Assembly (NCBI RefSeq): GCF_002531755.2
Contig: NZ_CP035002.1
Coordinates: 434,001-498,000 of the forward strand
Direction: 5' to 3'
From: Rhizobium acidisoli
GTDB taxonomy: Bacteria > Pseudomonadota > Alphaproteobacteria > Rhizobiales > Rhizobiaceae
Length of the DNA: 64,000 nucleotides
Shown: positions 1-8,110 of the stretch, piece after piece
How positions within the stretch are numbered: position 1 is the stretch's first letter
How the letters are laid out: every line of letters begins with the position of its first letter
Made by a program: the position numbers and the translations under genes
Notes under the pieces: generated by a model
Told to the model about the DNA's origin: nothing
What the model saw: the letters and a program-made list of their open reading frames with translations, nothing else
Databases searched by the model: none

Positions 1-1
1 T

Positions 2-1672
2 GCGGCCTGGTGTCTCGTCAGCCTGATCGCGCTTGTGACCAATGTCATCTGGTTCGGGCAGATCGGCATTCAGCCCGCTTCTCTCGCCGCCGTGCCGCGC
101 TCGCTGTGGGTGGTGCTGGTGCCGCCGCTCGGCGGGCTGGTCATCGGCCTGATGGCCCGCTTCGGATCGGAGAAGATCCGCGGCCACGGCATTCCGGAGG
201 CGATCGAAGCCATTCTGATCGGCGGCAGCAGAATGTCGCCGAAGGTCGCGGTCCTGAAGCCGCTGTCATCGGCAATCTCGATCGGAACCGGCGGCCCGTT
301 CGGCGCCGAAGGACCGATCATCATGACGGGCGGGGCGATCGGATCGCTGTTCGCGCAATTCTTCCACATGAGCGCGGCCGAGCGGAAGACGCTGCTCGTC
401 GCCGGTGCCGCCGCGGGCATGACGGCGATCTTCGGCTCGCCGATCGCCGCGGTCATGCTGGCGGTCGAACTCCTGTTGTTCGAATGGAAGCCGCGCAGCT
501 TCATTCCGGTCGCCGTTGCCGCCTGTGTGTCGATCTGCTGGCGCCCACTGCTCTTCGGCACAGGCCCGCTGTTCCCGACCCATTTCCAGGTGGATTTGCC
601 CTGGTGGGGGATTTTCGCCTGTGCGGCGATGGGCATCATATCGGGGCTGCAATCGGGATTGCTGACGACGCTGCTTTATCGGATCGAGGATCTGTTCGAG
701 GCGCTGCCGATCCACTGGATGTGGTGGCCGATGCTCGGTGGTCTCGTCATCGGCCTCGGCGGCCTGATCGAACCGCGGGCGATGGGCGTCGGCTACGACA
801 TCATCGACGGCCTGCTCAACAACCGGCTGCTCGCACCGGCTGTCATGTCGATCCTTTTGGTGAAGACCGTCATCTGGCTGTTTGCCTTGTCGTCGGGCAC
901 ATCGGGCGGTGTGCTGGCTCCGCTGCTCATTTTTGGCGGCGCTCTCGGATGGCTGGTCGGGCTCGTCATGCCGGGCAACGATCCGGGCTTCTGGGCGCTG
1001 CTCGGAATGGCGGCGATGATGGGCGGAACCATGCGGGCGCCGCTCACCGGCACCTTCTTTGCAATGGAGATCACCGGCGACATCGGCACGCTTGTTCCGC
1101 TGCTCGCCGCAACGGTTGTGGCCTATGCCGTCACGGTCCTGCTGCTGCGCCGCTCGATCCTCACCGAGAAGATTGCGCGCCGCGGGCAACACATCACCCG
1201 CGAATATGGCGTCGATCCGTTCGAACTCTCCCGGGCAAGAGAGATCATGATCAGCGATGTCGACACGCTTCCCGTCAGCATGACGGTCGGAGAGGCCTGC
1301 GATTTCTTCACCTCCCAAGAGAAAACCCACCGGATCTATCCCGTGGTCGATGCTTCAGGCCGGCTGGCCGGCATCGTTTCGCGGGCGGACGCCCTGCTCT
1401 GGCAGGGGAAGGCGGAGCTTGCCACCCAGACGCTCGGCGAAAACGTCACGGACGGCTCCGTTCCCGTCGGGCATCCAGATGATACCGTCGCCTTCATCGC
1501 CGACCTGATGCTGTCGACCGGCGATGGCCGCATTCCGATCGTCGATCCGGCTTCCGGCAAACTATGCGGCCTGATCGCCCGCAAAGATCTGCTGCGGCTG
1601 CGCAGTTCCTACCGGTCGGCGGAACTGGATCGGCGGCCCTATTTGACTGCCGGAGCGAAGAACAAGTCTTGA
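2..1672 (+). CDS. Voltage-gated chloride channel (CLC) family protein with C-terminal CBS pair, 5'-truncated by window edge
   Basis: The frame is open from the first bases, so the true start lies upstream. The visible part carries CLC signatures: GHGIPEA near residue 60, GPFGAEGP near residue 95 with the glutamate that gates CLC proteins, and GGVLAP near residue 300. Many hydrophobic helices follow one another up to about residue 375. The last 150 residues are soluble and look like two CBS modules, with a 'RIYPVVDASGRLAGIVSRADAL'-type core at about 430-450 and 'RIPIVDPASGKLCGLIARKD' at about 500-520. CLC proteins move chloride, as channels or H+/Cl- exchangers, in the inner membrane. The serine of the usual GSGIP motif is histidine here, which is seen in many bacterial homologues. 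Substrate and mode of transport cannot be read from the sequence. Confidence 0.93.
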   Translation, partial: AAWCLVSLIALVTNVIWFGQIGIQPASLAAVPRSLWVVLVPPLGGLVIGLMARFGSEKIRGHGIPEAIEAILIGGSRMSPKVAVLKPLSSAISIGTGGPFGAEGPIIMTGGAIGSLFAQFFHMSAAERKTLLVAGAAAGMTAIFGSPIAAVMLAVELLLFEWKPRSFIPVAVAACVSICWRPLLFGTGPLFPTHFQVDLPWWGIFACAAMGIISGLQSGLLTTLLYRIEDLFEALPIHWMWWPMLGGLVIGLGGLIEPRAMGVGYDIIDGLLNNRLLAPAVMSILLVKTVIWLFALSSGTSGGVLAPLLIFGGALGWLVGLVMPGNDPGFWALLGMAAMMGGTMRAPLTGTFFAMEITGDIGTLVPLLAATVVAYAVTVLLLRRSILTEKIARRGQHITREYGVDPFELSRAREIMISDVDTLPVSMTVGEACDFFTSQEKTHRIYPVVDASGRLAGIVSRADALLWQGKAELATQTLGENVTDGSVPVGHPDDTVAFIADLMLSTGDGRIPIVDPASGKLCGLIARKDLLRLRSSYRSAELDRRPYLTAGAKNKS

Positions 1673-1702
1673 TAGCCGCTCCGGTTTCTTCAGCACAATG
1701 GA

Positions 1703-1724
1703 GGGGCCGGGCATCGTCGGCCCC
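1703..1724 (+). terminator. Stem-loop after the CLC gene, possible terminator
   Basis: Seven-base arms GGGGCCG and CGGCCCC flank an eight-base loop, 30 bases past the CLC stop. There is no T run, so it is at best a weak or factor-assisted terminator. Confidence 0.35.
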
Positions 1725-1783
1725 TGCAAGTTGAACTATTCGATCGAACCGGCGCCACTTGCTAACACCTAGTACCGGCTATA

Positions 1784-1807
1784 TGGTCATGATGGTCATA
1801 CTGGTCA
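1784..1807 (+). promoter_or_regulatory. Three 9-bp tandem iterons, probable antitoxin operator
   Basis: The hexamer TGGTCA occurs at 1784, 1793 and 1802, exactly 9 bases apart, just upstream of the antitoxin start at 1819. Phd/VapB-type antitoxins usually repress their own promoter by binding repeats in this place. That this array is the operator is inferred from position and regularity. Confidence 0.55.
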
Positions 1808-1818
1808 GAAGGTGAGCG

Positions 1819-2085
1819 ATGCGGCTACCAAAGCAAGGTGATGAAAGCTGGACTGTAGCCGGTGCAAAGGCGAAGCTTTCCGAGGTGATCGAACGCGCGC
1901 AATCCGCGCCACAGACCATCACACGAAACGGCAAACCCAGCGTGGTCGTCGTCTCCGCCGAGGAATGGCAGCGGAAGACGGCACGCAAGGGGACGCTTGC
2001 CGAATTCTTGATGGAATCGCCGTTTCGCGGCGCCGATCTGGACCTTGAGCGTCAGCGCGACGAACCGCGTGATCCTGACCTGTGA
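1819..2085 (+). CDS. Type II antitoxin, Phd/YefM family
   Basis: This 88-residue protein has the Phd/YefM layout. A WTVAGAKAKLSEVIERA N-terminal segment forms the DNA-binding fold. It is followed by the TRNGKPSVVVVSAEEWQR strand and helix that occur in almost all members, and then by an acidic, charged C-terminal tail that would wrap around the toxin. It should neutralise the VapC toxin encoded next and, with it, repress the promoter through the upstream iterons. The stop overlaps the GTG start of the toxin (GTGA), so the pair is translationally coupled. A start at 1819 is supported by the GAAGGTGAGCG Shine-Dalgarno-like sequence. Confidence 0.9.
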   Translation: MRLPKQGDESWTVAGAKAKLSEVIERAQSAPQTITRNGKPSVVVVSAEEWQRKTARKGTLAEFLMESPFRGADLDLERQRDEPRDPDL

Positions 2086-2504
2086 AGCTTCTGCTCGACA
2101 CCAATGTCCTGTCCGAGGTGACGAAGCCGAACCCTGCTGAGCGCGTCTTGGAGTGGCTGGACAAGCTCGACGAGGATCGCAGCTTCATCAGCATCGTGTC
2201 GGTCGCAGAGATCCAGCGCGGTATTGCCCTGATGGACAAGGGACGGAAACGCGATGCGCTGGCCGAATGGCTTGCCCACGACCTGACGCAACGCTTCGAG
2301 CATCGCATCATTCCGGTGGACGAGCCGGTTGCCCTGGCATGGGGAGACCTTATGGGCCAGGCGAAGCGGAGGGGCCGCGGCCGGTCGTCGATGGGCGGAC
2401 TTATCGCTGCGAACGCGGTTGCTCACGATCTCAGCCTCGCGACGCGTAACACGAGGGATTTCGAGGGCTTTGGGGTCGAACTCATCGACCCCTGGGCCAG
2501 GTGA
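2082..2504 (+). CDS. VapC-type PIN-domain toxin lacking one catalytic acid
   Basis: This 140-residue PIN protein starts at a GTG inside the antitoxin stop. The PIN core is clear: LLDTNVLSE with D6, VAEIQRG with E43, and a TRNTRDF block with D126. The third conserved acid normally sits in a 'D-x-L-I-A-A' motif. Here the segment reads SMGGLIAANA and position 105 is glycine (codon GGC, one transition from GAC). PIN toxins are Mg-dependent ribonucleases that cut tRNA or rRNA, and the acidic quartet binds the metal. This copy may be weakened or dead. The second VapC in this window keeps D105 at the same position. Confidence 0.88.
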   Translation: MKLLLDTNVLSEVTKPNPAERVLEWLDKLDEDRSFISIVSVAEIQRGIALMDKGRKRDALAEWLAHDLTQRFEHRIIPVDEPVALAWGDLMGQAKRRGRGRSSMGGLIAANAVAHDLSLATRNTRDFEGFGVELIDPWAR

Positions 2505-2543
2505 AATGTCTCCGGCCTGCGGAACTGATGGAGGCGGCAGCCT

Positions 2544-3317
2544 TCAATGCAGTCCGAACAGGTTCAGCAGCTCTTCGCGGTGCCGGACGAATTCCGGTGC
2601 GCTTCGATCGCGCGGGCGCGGCAGATCGATGTCGATCAGGCGCGGTTCGGCTCCCTTTTCCCGCGGCAGGATCAGGATACGGTCGGCGAGATAAATCGCC
2701 TCTTCGAGATCATGGGTGACGAGAATGGTCGTCACATCCTCGTCGCGCCAGATCCGGGCGAGCTCCTGCTGCATGCCGATCTTGGTCATCGCGTCGAGAG
2801 CGCCGAGCGGCTCGTCGAGCAGCAGGATTTCCGGCTGGACGGCAAGCGCCCGGGCGATGCCGACGCGCTGCGCCATGCCGCCGGAGAGCTGCCGGGGATA
2901 GGCCGCCTCGAATTGCTGCAGGCCGACAAGCTTGACATAGTGGCGTGCCCGCCCCCTCGCCTGCTCGCGGGACAGGCCCCTGGTTTCCAGCCCGAAGGCG
3001 ACATTGTCGAGCACATCAAGCCAGGGAAGAAGGCGCGGCTCCTGGAAGATGACGGCGCGTTCTGCGCCGACACCGCGTATCGCCTGGCCGTCGACCAGCA
3101 CCTCGCCGGTATCGGACTCCTCAAGGCCGGCCAGAACCCTGAGCAGGGTCGTCTTGCCCGAACCGCTGGCGCCGACGATGGCGAGGCTTTCGCCGGAGCG
3201 GATGTGGAGATTGATATCTTTCAGAACCTGCAGATGGCTGCCGTTCAGCTTGTAGGATTTGGAGAGGTGACGGATCGTCACCTCTCCGCGGCGAATGTCT
3301 TGGGCGAGGCTCATCAT
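2544..3317 (-). CDS. ABC transporter ATP-binding protein, SsuB/TauB (sulfonate/nitrate/taurine) family
   Basis: This is the 257-residue ATPase of the importer. Walker A is GASGSGKTT near residue 50, the signature is QLSGGMAQRVGIARAL near residue 145, Walker B is ILLLDEPLGALD near residue 165, and the switch histidine is in LVTHDLEEAIYLADR. The LDEPLGALDA form and the short length are typical of NitT/TauT-type importers. It is the last gene of a minus-strand operon after the monooxygenase, permease and binding protein, with a 6-base gap to the binding protein gene. It powers uptake of what is probably an organosulfonate or a related small anion. The exact substrate is not readable. Confidence 0.9.
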   Translation of the reverse strand: MMSLAQDIRRGEVTIRHLSKSYKLNGSHLQVLKDINLHIRSGESLAIVGASGSGKTTLLRVLAGLEESDTGEVLVDGQAIRGVGAERAVIFQEPRLLPWLDVLDNVAFGLETRGLSREQARGRARHYVKLVGLQQFEAAYPRQLSGGMAQRVGIARALAVQPEILLLDEPLGALDAMTKIGMQQELARIWRDEDVTTILVTHDLEEAIYLADRILILPREKGAEPRLIDIDLPRPRDRSAPEFVRHREELLNLFGLH

Positions 3318-3323
3318 TCTTCC

Positions 3324-4307
3324 TCAGTTGCTTGCCGGCTTGGCATCGGCCGCGAAGATGATGTCCTTCGCCGCCAGCTGGCCTTGCTTCAGCTTGCCCT
3401 CGCGAACCAGGACGTCGATCCAGAACTGGATATCGCGCTCAACAGGCAGGCCGCCGGCGCGCACGCCGTAGCCGCGGAAGTATTGAGCAATATCAGGGTT
3501 TTCGCCGCGTTCGGTCAGGGCCTTGGCCAGGATCTTCTTGGTTTCCTCGGGATGTTCGCGGGCATAATCGAGGGCGCGGGCCGACTGCTCGACGAAGATC
3601 TTCGAGGCTTCGGGATGCTTCTGAATGAAATCGCGGCGCAGAACCACGAAGCCGCCGGCAATGTCGCCGAGCACGTCGGTATCGTCGAAGACCGCCCGCA
3701 GGCCGCCATTCTTCAGCGCCGCACCTTCGAAGGTCGTCTGCCAGTAGCCGAAGGCGGCAATATCGACCTGCTTGGAGCGCAGCACCTGTTCGAGCTGCGG
3801 CCCGGGAACGACGACCTGATTGGCGGAGTCGCTCGGCAGGCCGACGGAGTGCAGGGCCTCGCGGATCGTGTAGTCGAGATGGGCGCCGAGCGTGTTGACG
3901 GCGATGCTCTTGCCGGCGATGTCCTTGATGCTTTTGATCGGGCTGTCTTCCAGCACGTAGAAAGTCGACTGCACCTCGTCATTGATGCCGTTCGACGGAT
4001 AGGCGGCGACAAAGTCGTTGCCGCCGATGATCGAGTTCAAAACGGCTGACGTGGCGGCGCTGCCGATCTCGACGTCACCGGATGCGAGCGCAATGAGGGA
4101 GGCCGGCCCGCCCTGGGCATAGCCGACATTCTCCAGCGTGATGCCGGTGTCTTTGAAATAGCCGAGCGCGTCGGCGAGTTCATGGGCAGCAAGGCCGCCC
4201 TGGCTCGCGAGATAGCGCAGCTTGACGGAATCGGTGGCGGCTGCCGGCGTGGCGAGACCGAGCGCGATCAGGGCCGGCAGGAGAAGGTTGCGAGGATGGA
4301 AAGTCAT
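3324..4307 (-). CDS. ABC transporter substrate-binding protein, SsuA/NitT/TauT type
   Basis: The ATG at 4307 follows an AAAGGA Shine-Dalgarno sequence and opens a signal peptide (FHPRNLLLPALIALGLATPAAA), so it is preferred to the upstream in-frame ATG at 4349. The mature protein shows the NMT1/SsuA fold: KLRYLASQGGLAAHELADALG at the N-terminus, an IALASGDVEIGSAATSAVLN segment, and GKSIAVNTLGAHLDYTIREAL where SsuA proteins bind the sulfonate. It should be periplasmic and deliver ligand to the adjacent permease. The neighbouring flavin monooxygenase suggests an organosulfur or organonitrogen ligand. Confidence 0.87.
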   Translation of the reverse strand: MTFHPRNLLLPALIALGLATPAAATDSVKLRYLASQGGLAAHELADALGYFKDTGITLENVGYAQGGPASLIALASGDVEIGSAATSAVLNSIIGGNDFVAAYPSNGINDEVQSTFYVLEDSPIKSIKDIAGKSIAVNTLGAHLDYTIREALHSVGLPSDSANQVVVPGPQLEQVLRSKQVDIAAFGYWQTTFEGAALKNGGLRAVFDDTDVLGDIAGGFVVLRRDFIQKHPEASKIFVEQSARALDYAREHPEETKKILAKALTERGENPDIAQYFRGYGVRAGGLPVERDIQFWIDVLVREGKLKQGQLAAKDIIFAADAKPASN

Positions 4308-4345
4308 GACGTGTCCTTTCGGAAGAGGAAAATCGGAGAAAGAGA

Positions 4346-5200
4346 TCAAGCGTTCGGCTGAGACCAGCGGCAGAGGCGGCGCTGCAAGAGAACCAGCAAG
4401 GCATTGGCGGCAAGGCCGAGAAAGGCGAGCAGCAGGATCGCCGCAAACATCAGCGGGATCTGGAAATTGTACTGGGCGTTCATGACCTGGAAGCCGATGC
4501 CCTTGTTGGCGCCGATCATCTCGGCGGCGATCAGCAGGAGCAGCGCCGTCGTCGCCGAGAGGCGCAGCCCGACGAAGATTGCCGGGACGGAGGCCGGCAG
4601 GATGACGCGGCGGAAGACGGTCAGCGATCCGGCGCCATAGGTGCGCGCCATCTCGATGAGCTTCTGGTCCACCTCCTTGACGCCGCCGATCGTGGCGAGC
4701 AGCACCGGAAACAGCGTCGCCCAGAAGATCACGAAGATCTTGGACGTTTCGCCGAGGCCGAGCAGCAGGATGAAGACCGGATAGAGCGCCAGCGCCGAGG
4801 TCTGGCGGAAGAGCTGCAGGATGGGATCGAGCGCCTGCTCGACCGCACGAACCTGGCCCATGAACAGGCCGAGCGGAATGCCGATCACGACGGCAAAGGC
4901 GAAGGCGGTTCCGGATCGCTGCAGGCTGATGGCGATGTCATCGAGCAGCGCGCCGTTGGCAAGGTTGGTCCACAGAGCCGAGAGGATTGCGTTCAAAGGC
5001 GGGAAGACGGCGGGATTGACCCAGCCTTCGGTGCTCGATACCTGCCAGAGCGCGAGGAAAGCGAGGAGCAGGCCGTACCGCGGCAAAAGCGATGCGAGCG
5101 CGCCGCGCAGATAAGATGCGAGGATCGAAATCGTGCTTCTTTCGCCGCTTTTCAGGCGGCCGAAGCTTCTTGGCAGAGTCTGGTTGATTTCATAGGCCAT
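4346..5200 (-). CDS. ABC transporter permease, SsuC/TauC type
   Basis: The start at 5200 follows GAGGAGCG; a longer frame to 5302 lacks a credible start. The protein has about six membrane segments and the EAA loop of binding-protein-dependent permeases (MARTYGAGSLTVFRRVILPASVPAIFVGLR, residues about 180-210). It forms the inner-membrane channel for the SsuA-like and SsuB-like partners. The gene begins 10 bases after the stop of the upstream monooxygenase gene, so the four genes are one transcription unit. Confidence 0.88.
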   Translation of the reverse strand: MAYEINQTLPRSFGRLKSGERSTISILASYLRGALASLLPRYGLLLAFLALWQVSSTEGWVNPAVFPPLNAILSALWTNLANGALLDDIAISLQRSGTAFAFAVVIGIPLGLFMGQVRAVEQALDPILQLFRQTSALALYPVFILLLGLGETSKIFVIFWATLFPVLLATIGGVKEVDQKLIEMARTYGAGSLTVFRRVILPASVPAIFVGLRLSATTALLLLIAAEMIGANKGIGFQVMNAQYNFQIPLMFAAILLLAFLGLAANALLVLLQRRLCRWSQPNA

Positions 5201-5210
5201 GGGTCGCTCC

Positions 5211-6563
5211 TCACTCTGCTGCCTGGAGGGTTGCGTGTCCGGCAGCCCATCGATTGGCGGGGAAAGGCAGGCCGAGATTTTCCCGGAGCGTCCTGCCCTC
5301 ATAGGCGGTGCGGAACAGGCCGCGGCGCTGCAATTCCGGGATGACCAGATCGACGAAATCGTCGAGCGCCGTCGGCAGCCAGGGCGGCAGAATGTTGAAG
5401 CCGTCGGCCGCTTCGTTCTCGAACCAAGTCTGCAGCGTGTCGGCGATCTGCTCGGCCGTGCCGACGATGGTGTAATGGCCGCGGGCCGATGCGATCCACT
5501 GATAGAGCTGGCGGATGGTGAAGTTGTTTTCGTCGGCGATCTGGCGGATGAGGGCCTGGCGGCTCTTCATGCCTTCGGTCGGCGGCGCCGGCGGCAGCGG
5601 CCCGTCGAGATCATAACCGTGCAGGTCGAGCGTGCCGCCGGTCAGGCCGTTGAGAAGGCCGATCCCGTCCTCTTCGACGATGAGCGAGGTCAGGCGATCA
5701 TACTTCTCCCGCGCCTCGGCTTCGGTCCTGCCGACGAAGGCGGAGACGCCGGGCATGACGAGGATGTGATCGGGGTTGCGACCGAGACCGCGGGCGCGTG
5801 CCTTGATATCACGGTAGAATTCCTGGGCGGTTTCGATGTGCTGATGGGCGGTGAAGATCACTTCGGCCGTTGCCGCGGCAAGCCCACGCCCGTCGTCCGA
5901 CTGCCCGGCCTGGACGATAACGGGATGTCCCTGGGGCGAGCGCGAGACGTTGAGCGGACCGCGCACGCTGAAATGCTCGCCGCGATGGTCGGTATCGTGC
6001 AGCTTCGCCGGATCGAAGAACACGCCGCTCTCCTTGTCGCGGATGAACGCGTCGTCCTCGAAGCTCTCCCAGAGTTTGCGGACGACGTCGACATGCTCGG
6101 CGGCCCGGCGGTAGCGCTCGGCATGCGGAAGCTGGGTGTCGCGATTGAAGTTCTGTGCCGTGAGGTCGCCCGTCGTGGTCACGACATTCCAGCCGGCGCG
6201 GCCCTCGGAGATCAGATCCAGCGAGGCGAATTTGCGAGCAGTCGTATAGGGCTCCTCATAGGTCGTCGAGGACGTCGCGATAAAGCCGAGATGGGTGGTG
6301 AAAGGCGCAATCGCGGAAAACAATGTGACGGGTTCGAAACCGGCGACGCGGGCATTGCCGCCTTCGCGTGCTCCGCCAAAACCGACAGCCAGACCGTCGG
6401 CCAGGAAATAAGCATCGAAGAGTCCGCGCTCGGCTGTCAGAGCGAGTTGCTTGTGAAACTCGAAACTGGTGGCACCATCGGCCGGCTGGTCGGGATGGCG
6501 CCAGGATGCAACATGCTGCCCGCCACCGGGGAGAAATGCTCCAAGCCTGATTTTCCGTGTCAT
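5211..6563 (-). CDS. LLM-class flavin-dependent monooxygenase, NtaA/SnaA/DszA family
   Basis: This 450-residue protein has the luciferase-like TIM barrel of the NtaA/SnaA/DszA group: an N-terminal RLGAFLPGGGQHVASWRHP, a HLGFIATSSTTYEEPYTTARKFASLD motif that shapes the FMN site, and SEGRAGWNVVTT near residue 130. Members use reduced flavin from a separate reductase to oxidise nitrilotriacetate, dibenzothiophene sulfone, pristinamycin or similar compounds. No flavin reductase gene is visible nearby, so one must be supplied from elsewhere. It is the first gene of the sulfonate-type ABC operon, so it probably acts on the imported compound to release sulfur or nitrogen. Confidence 0.9.
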   Translation of the reverse strand: MTRKIRLGAFLPGGGQHVASWRHPDQPADGATSFEFHKQLALTAERGLFDAYFLADGLAVGFGGAREGGNARVAGFEPVTLFSAIAPFTTHLGFIATSSTTYEEPYTTARKFASLDLISEGRAGWNVVTTTGDLTAQNFNRDTQLPHAERYRRAAEHVDVVRKLWESFEDDAFIRDKESGVFFDPAKLHDTDHRGEHFSVRGPLNVSRSPQGHPVIVQAGQSDDGRGLAAATAEVIFTAHQHIETAQEFYRDIKARARGLGRNPDHILVMPGVSAFVGRTEAEAREKYDRLTSLIVEEDGIGLLNGLTGGTLDLHGYDLDGPLPPAPPTEGMKSRQALIRQIADENNFTIRQLYQWIASARGHYTIVGTAEQIADTLQTWFENEAADGFNILPPWLPTALDDFVDLVIPELQRRGLFRTAYEGRTLRENLGLPFPANRWAAGHATLQAAE

Positions 6564-6895
6564 TTTGCGTCCTCTCCGTTTGCCGTCGCCGGCCCGGTCC
6601 TTTCGGGAGCCGAGCTACAATCTGGCCGTCGGACGCTAAGATACGTTCTCCATAGATTTTATAGAGAAACTTAATTTCGTAGATTCGAATGAAGAGTGAA
6701 TAGATTTCCGGGATCGGCTGAAAACTCGAAATTCAACGATCGGGTGGCGATCCAAGGACTGGCGAGCCCCCCGAGCCCGTCACGGCCGCCGTGCCGTATC
6801 GCCGTCGAATACTGGTCGTGTTGAAACCACGAGCCGTTCCGAAACCAACCGCGGCCTTTCACGTTCATTGCGGGAATACGCAGGGAGGATGATAG
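6564..6895. other. Intergenic region between the divergent monooxygenase operon and a small plus-strand gene
   Basis: These 332 bases should hold the promoter of the minus-strand sulfonate-type operon. The part at 6640-6710 is AT-rich (around ATAGATTTTATAGAG). I see no RNA gene or clear operator. A 65-codon minus-strand frame at 6671-6868 has no convincing start signal and protein-unlike composition. Confidence 0.5.
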
Positions 6896-7093
6896 ATGAG
6901 GCTAGTGCCATTCCACTACGCGGGGCCAAACGACCCCCTCGTCTTCATCAATCCCGAACACGTTGTTGCCGTGCGGCCTTTCCCCAACTGCACCTATATT
7001 TATGTCTGCGTGCTGCAGAAAGATGGCGGGCCAAGTTATTACCCGGTCAGGGAGACGGTCGATGATGTCGTGAAGCGACTGAGTGGTTCATGA
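6896..7093 (+). CDS. Small hypothetical protein (65 aa)
   Basis: The ATG at 6896 is preceded by GGGAGG with a 7-base spacer, a near-ideal ribosome binding site. The product has a plausible globular sequence: MRLVPFHYAGPNDPLVFINPEHVVAVRP, an aromatic/cysteine-rich strand (CTYIYVCVLQKDGG) and a C-terminal amphipathic helix (ETVDDVVKRLSGS). It resembles small single-domain beta-sheet proteins, but I do not recognise the family. It ends 10 bases before the convergent IclR gene. Confidence 0.65.
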   Translation: MRLVPFHYAGPNDPLVFINPEHVVAVRPFPNCTYIYVCVLQKDGGPSYYPVRETVDDVVKRLSGS

Positions 7094-7102
7094 GCTGCAG
7101 CA

Positions 7103-7948
7103 TCAGCTTCGTTTCGGCCGGGCCGGGGCATGCTCCAGGCCGGCGGCGGCCTTCTTCAGGCAGTCGAGATAGCGGTCCCGGTTGGCGATGCCGTCGTCGC
7201 GCGGGGTGACGAGGCAGAGCGTTGCGGCGGCATGGCCTTCCTCGCCGCGCACCGGCACGGCAAAACAGTGGGTGAAGCTGTCGACGATGCTGTTGAAGGT
7301 GAAGAGGCCCTCGCGCTCGGCCTGGCGCACCTCGGCGATGAAGGTCTGGGGCTCGAGCCATTCGCCGCCCGGCAGGCGGAAATCCTGCGGCGGAATGAAA
7401 TTCAGGATGTCCTGATCCGAAAGATGCGCAACCAGCAGCCGTCCCGACGCCGTCCACGGGATCGGCACCGACTGGCCGACATCGGTCGAAATGCGGAACG
7501 GCCGCGCGCCTTCGCGCATGCGCACCACCGTATACCGGTTGCCATCCAGCATGCAGAACTGCGCCGTCTCGCGTGTCTCGTCGGCAAGCCGTTCCAGCGT
7601 CGCCTCGCATTCGCGGGTGAAATCGAAATGATTTTCATAGGCGGCGCCGAGGAAATAGAGTTTGCGGCCGAGATAGACCCGTCCCTCGCCGCCGGTGAAT
7701 TCCAGAATGCCGTTGCTCAGCAGCAGGTTGACGAGTTCGTAGACCGAGGAGCGCGGCGCGCCGATCTGCGCTGCGATTTCGTTCGGCTTCAGCGCTTGCC
7801 GTTTCTGGCGCAGGAAATCGAGGATTTCGAAGGCGCGGTCGAGCCCGCGGGCGCGTTTGCCGGCTGCTTCGTCCTGAACTGCATCCATTGCTGTCGATCC
7901 CAATTTCTGTTCGGCCAAGCTTTTCAAATCCTCCGCCGCATCTGTCAA
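7103..7948 (-). CDS. IclR-family transcriptional regulator
   Basis: The N-terminal winged helix-turn-helix is clear (AFEILDFLRQKRQALKPNEIAAQIGAPRSSVYELVNLLLSNG, about residues 38-80). It is followed by the GAF-like effector domain of IclR proteins with the 'SVPIPWTASGRLLVAHLSDQD' block near residue 165 and the CFAVPVRGEEGHAAATLCLV core near residue 230. The frame starts at a TTG at 7948, supported by GGAGG 4 bases upstream; an ATG at 7888 is an alternative. It is divergent from the plus-strand catabolic operon that begins at 8111 and very probably controls it through the palindrome at 8046-8067. Confidence 0.9.
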   Translation of the reverse strand: MTDAAEDLKSLAEQKLGSTAMDAVQDEAAGKRARGLDRAFEILDFLRQKRQALKPNEIAAQIGAPRSSVYELVNLLLSNGILEFTGGEGRVYLGRKLYFLGAAYENHFDFTRECEATLERLADETRETAQFCMLDGNRYTVVRMREGARPFRISTDVGQSVPIPWTASGRLLVAHLSDQDILNFIPPQDFRLPGGEWLEPQTFIAEVRQAEREGLFTFNSIVDSFTHCFAVPVRGEEGHAAATLCLVTPRDDGIANRDRYLDCLKKAAAGLEHAPARPKRS

Positions 7949-8045
7949 CCGACCTCCGTGATTTCACAGCAGACGAAAATTTTTTTCACCCCTCTTGCGA
8001 GGTGGAAAAATCGGCATAAGATCGCCTCGTCCGGTATAAGGATCA

Positions 8046-8067
8046 TATGTACGATATATTGGACATA
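8046..8067. promoter_or_regulatory. Imperfect 22-bp palindrome, probable IclR operator
   Basis: Outer arms TATGT and ACATA frame an AT-rich centre. Eighteen of 22 positions fit a two-fold symmetric site. It lies 44 bases upstream of the binding-protein ATG and downstream of the IclR gene start, so it would overlap the operon promoter. Binding by the IclR protein is inferred. Confidence 0.4.
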
Positions 8068-8110
8068 GATGGCAAGCCGTCAAGGCTGCCGTAACAAAAA
8101 GGGGATCGAC

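Noticed and set aside
2547..4049. 500-codon plus-strand frame opposite ssuB/ssuA-like genes
   Set aside because: Antisense to an ABC ATPase with complete motifs.
6671..6868. 65-codon minus-strand frame in the gap after the monooxygenase
   Set aside because: No ribosome binding site and no recognisable pattern.
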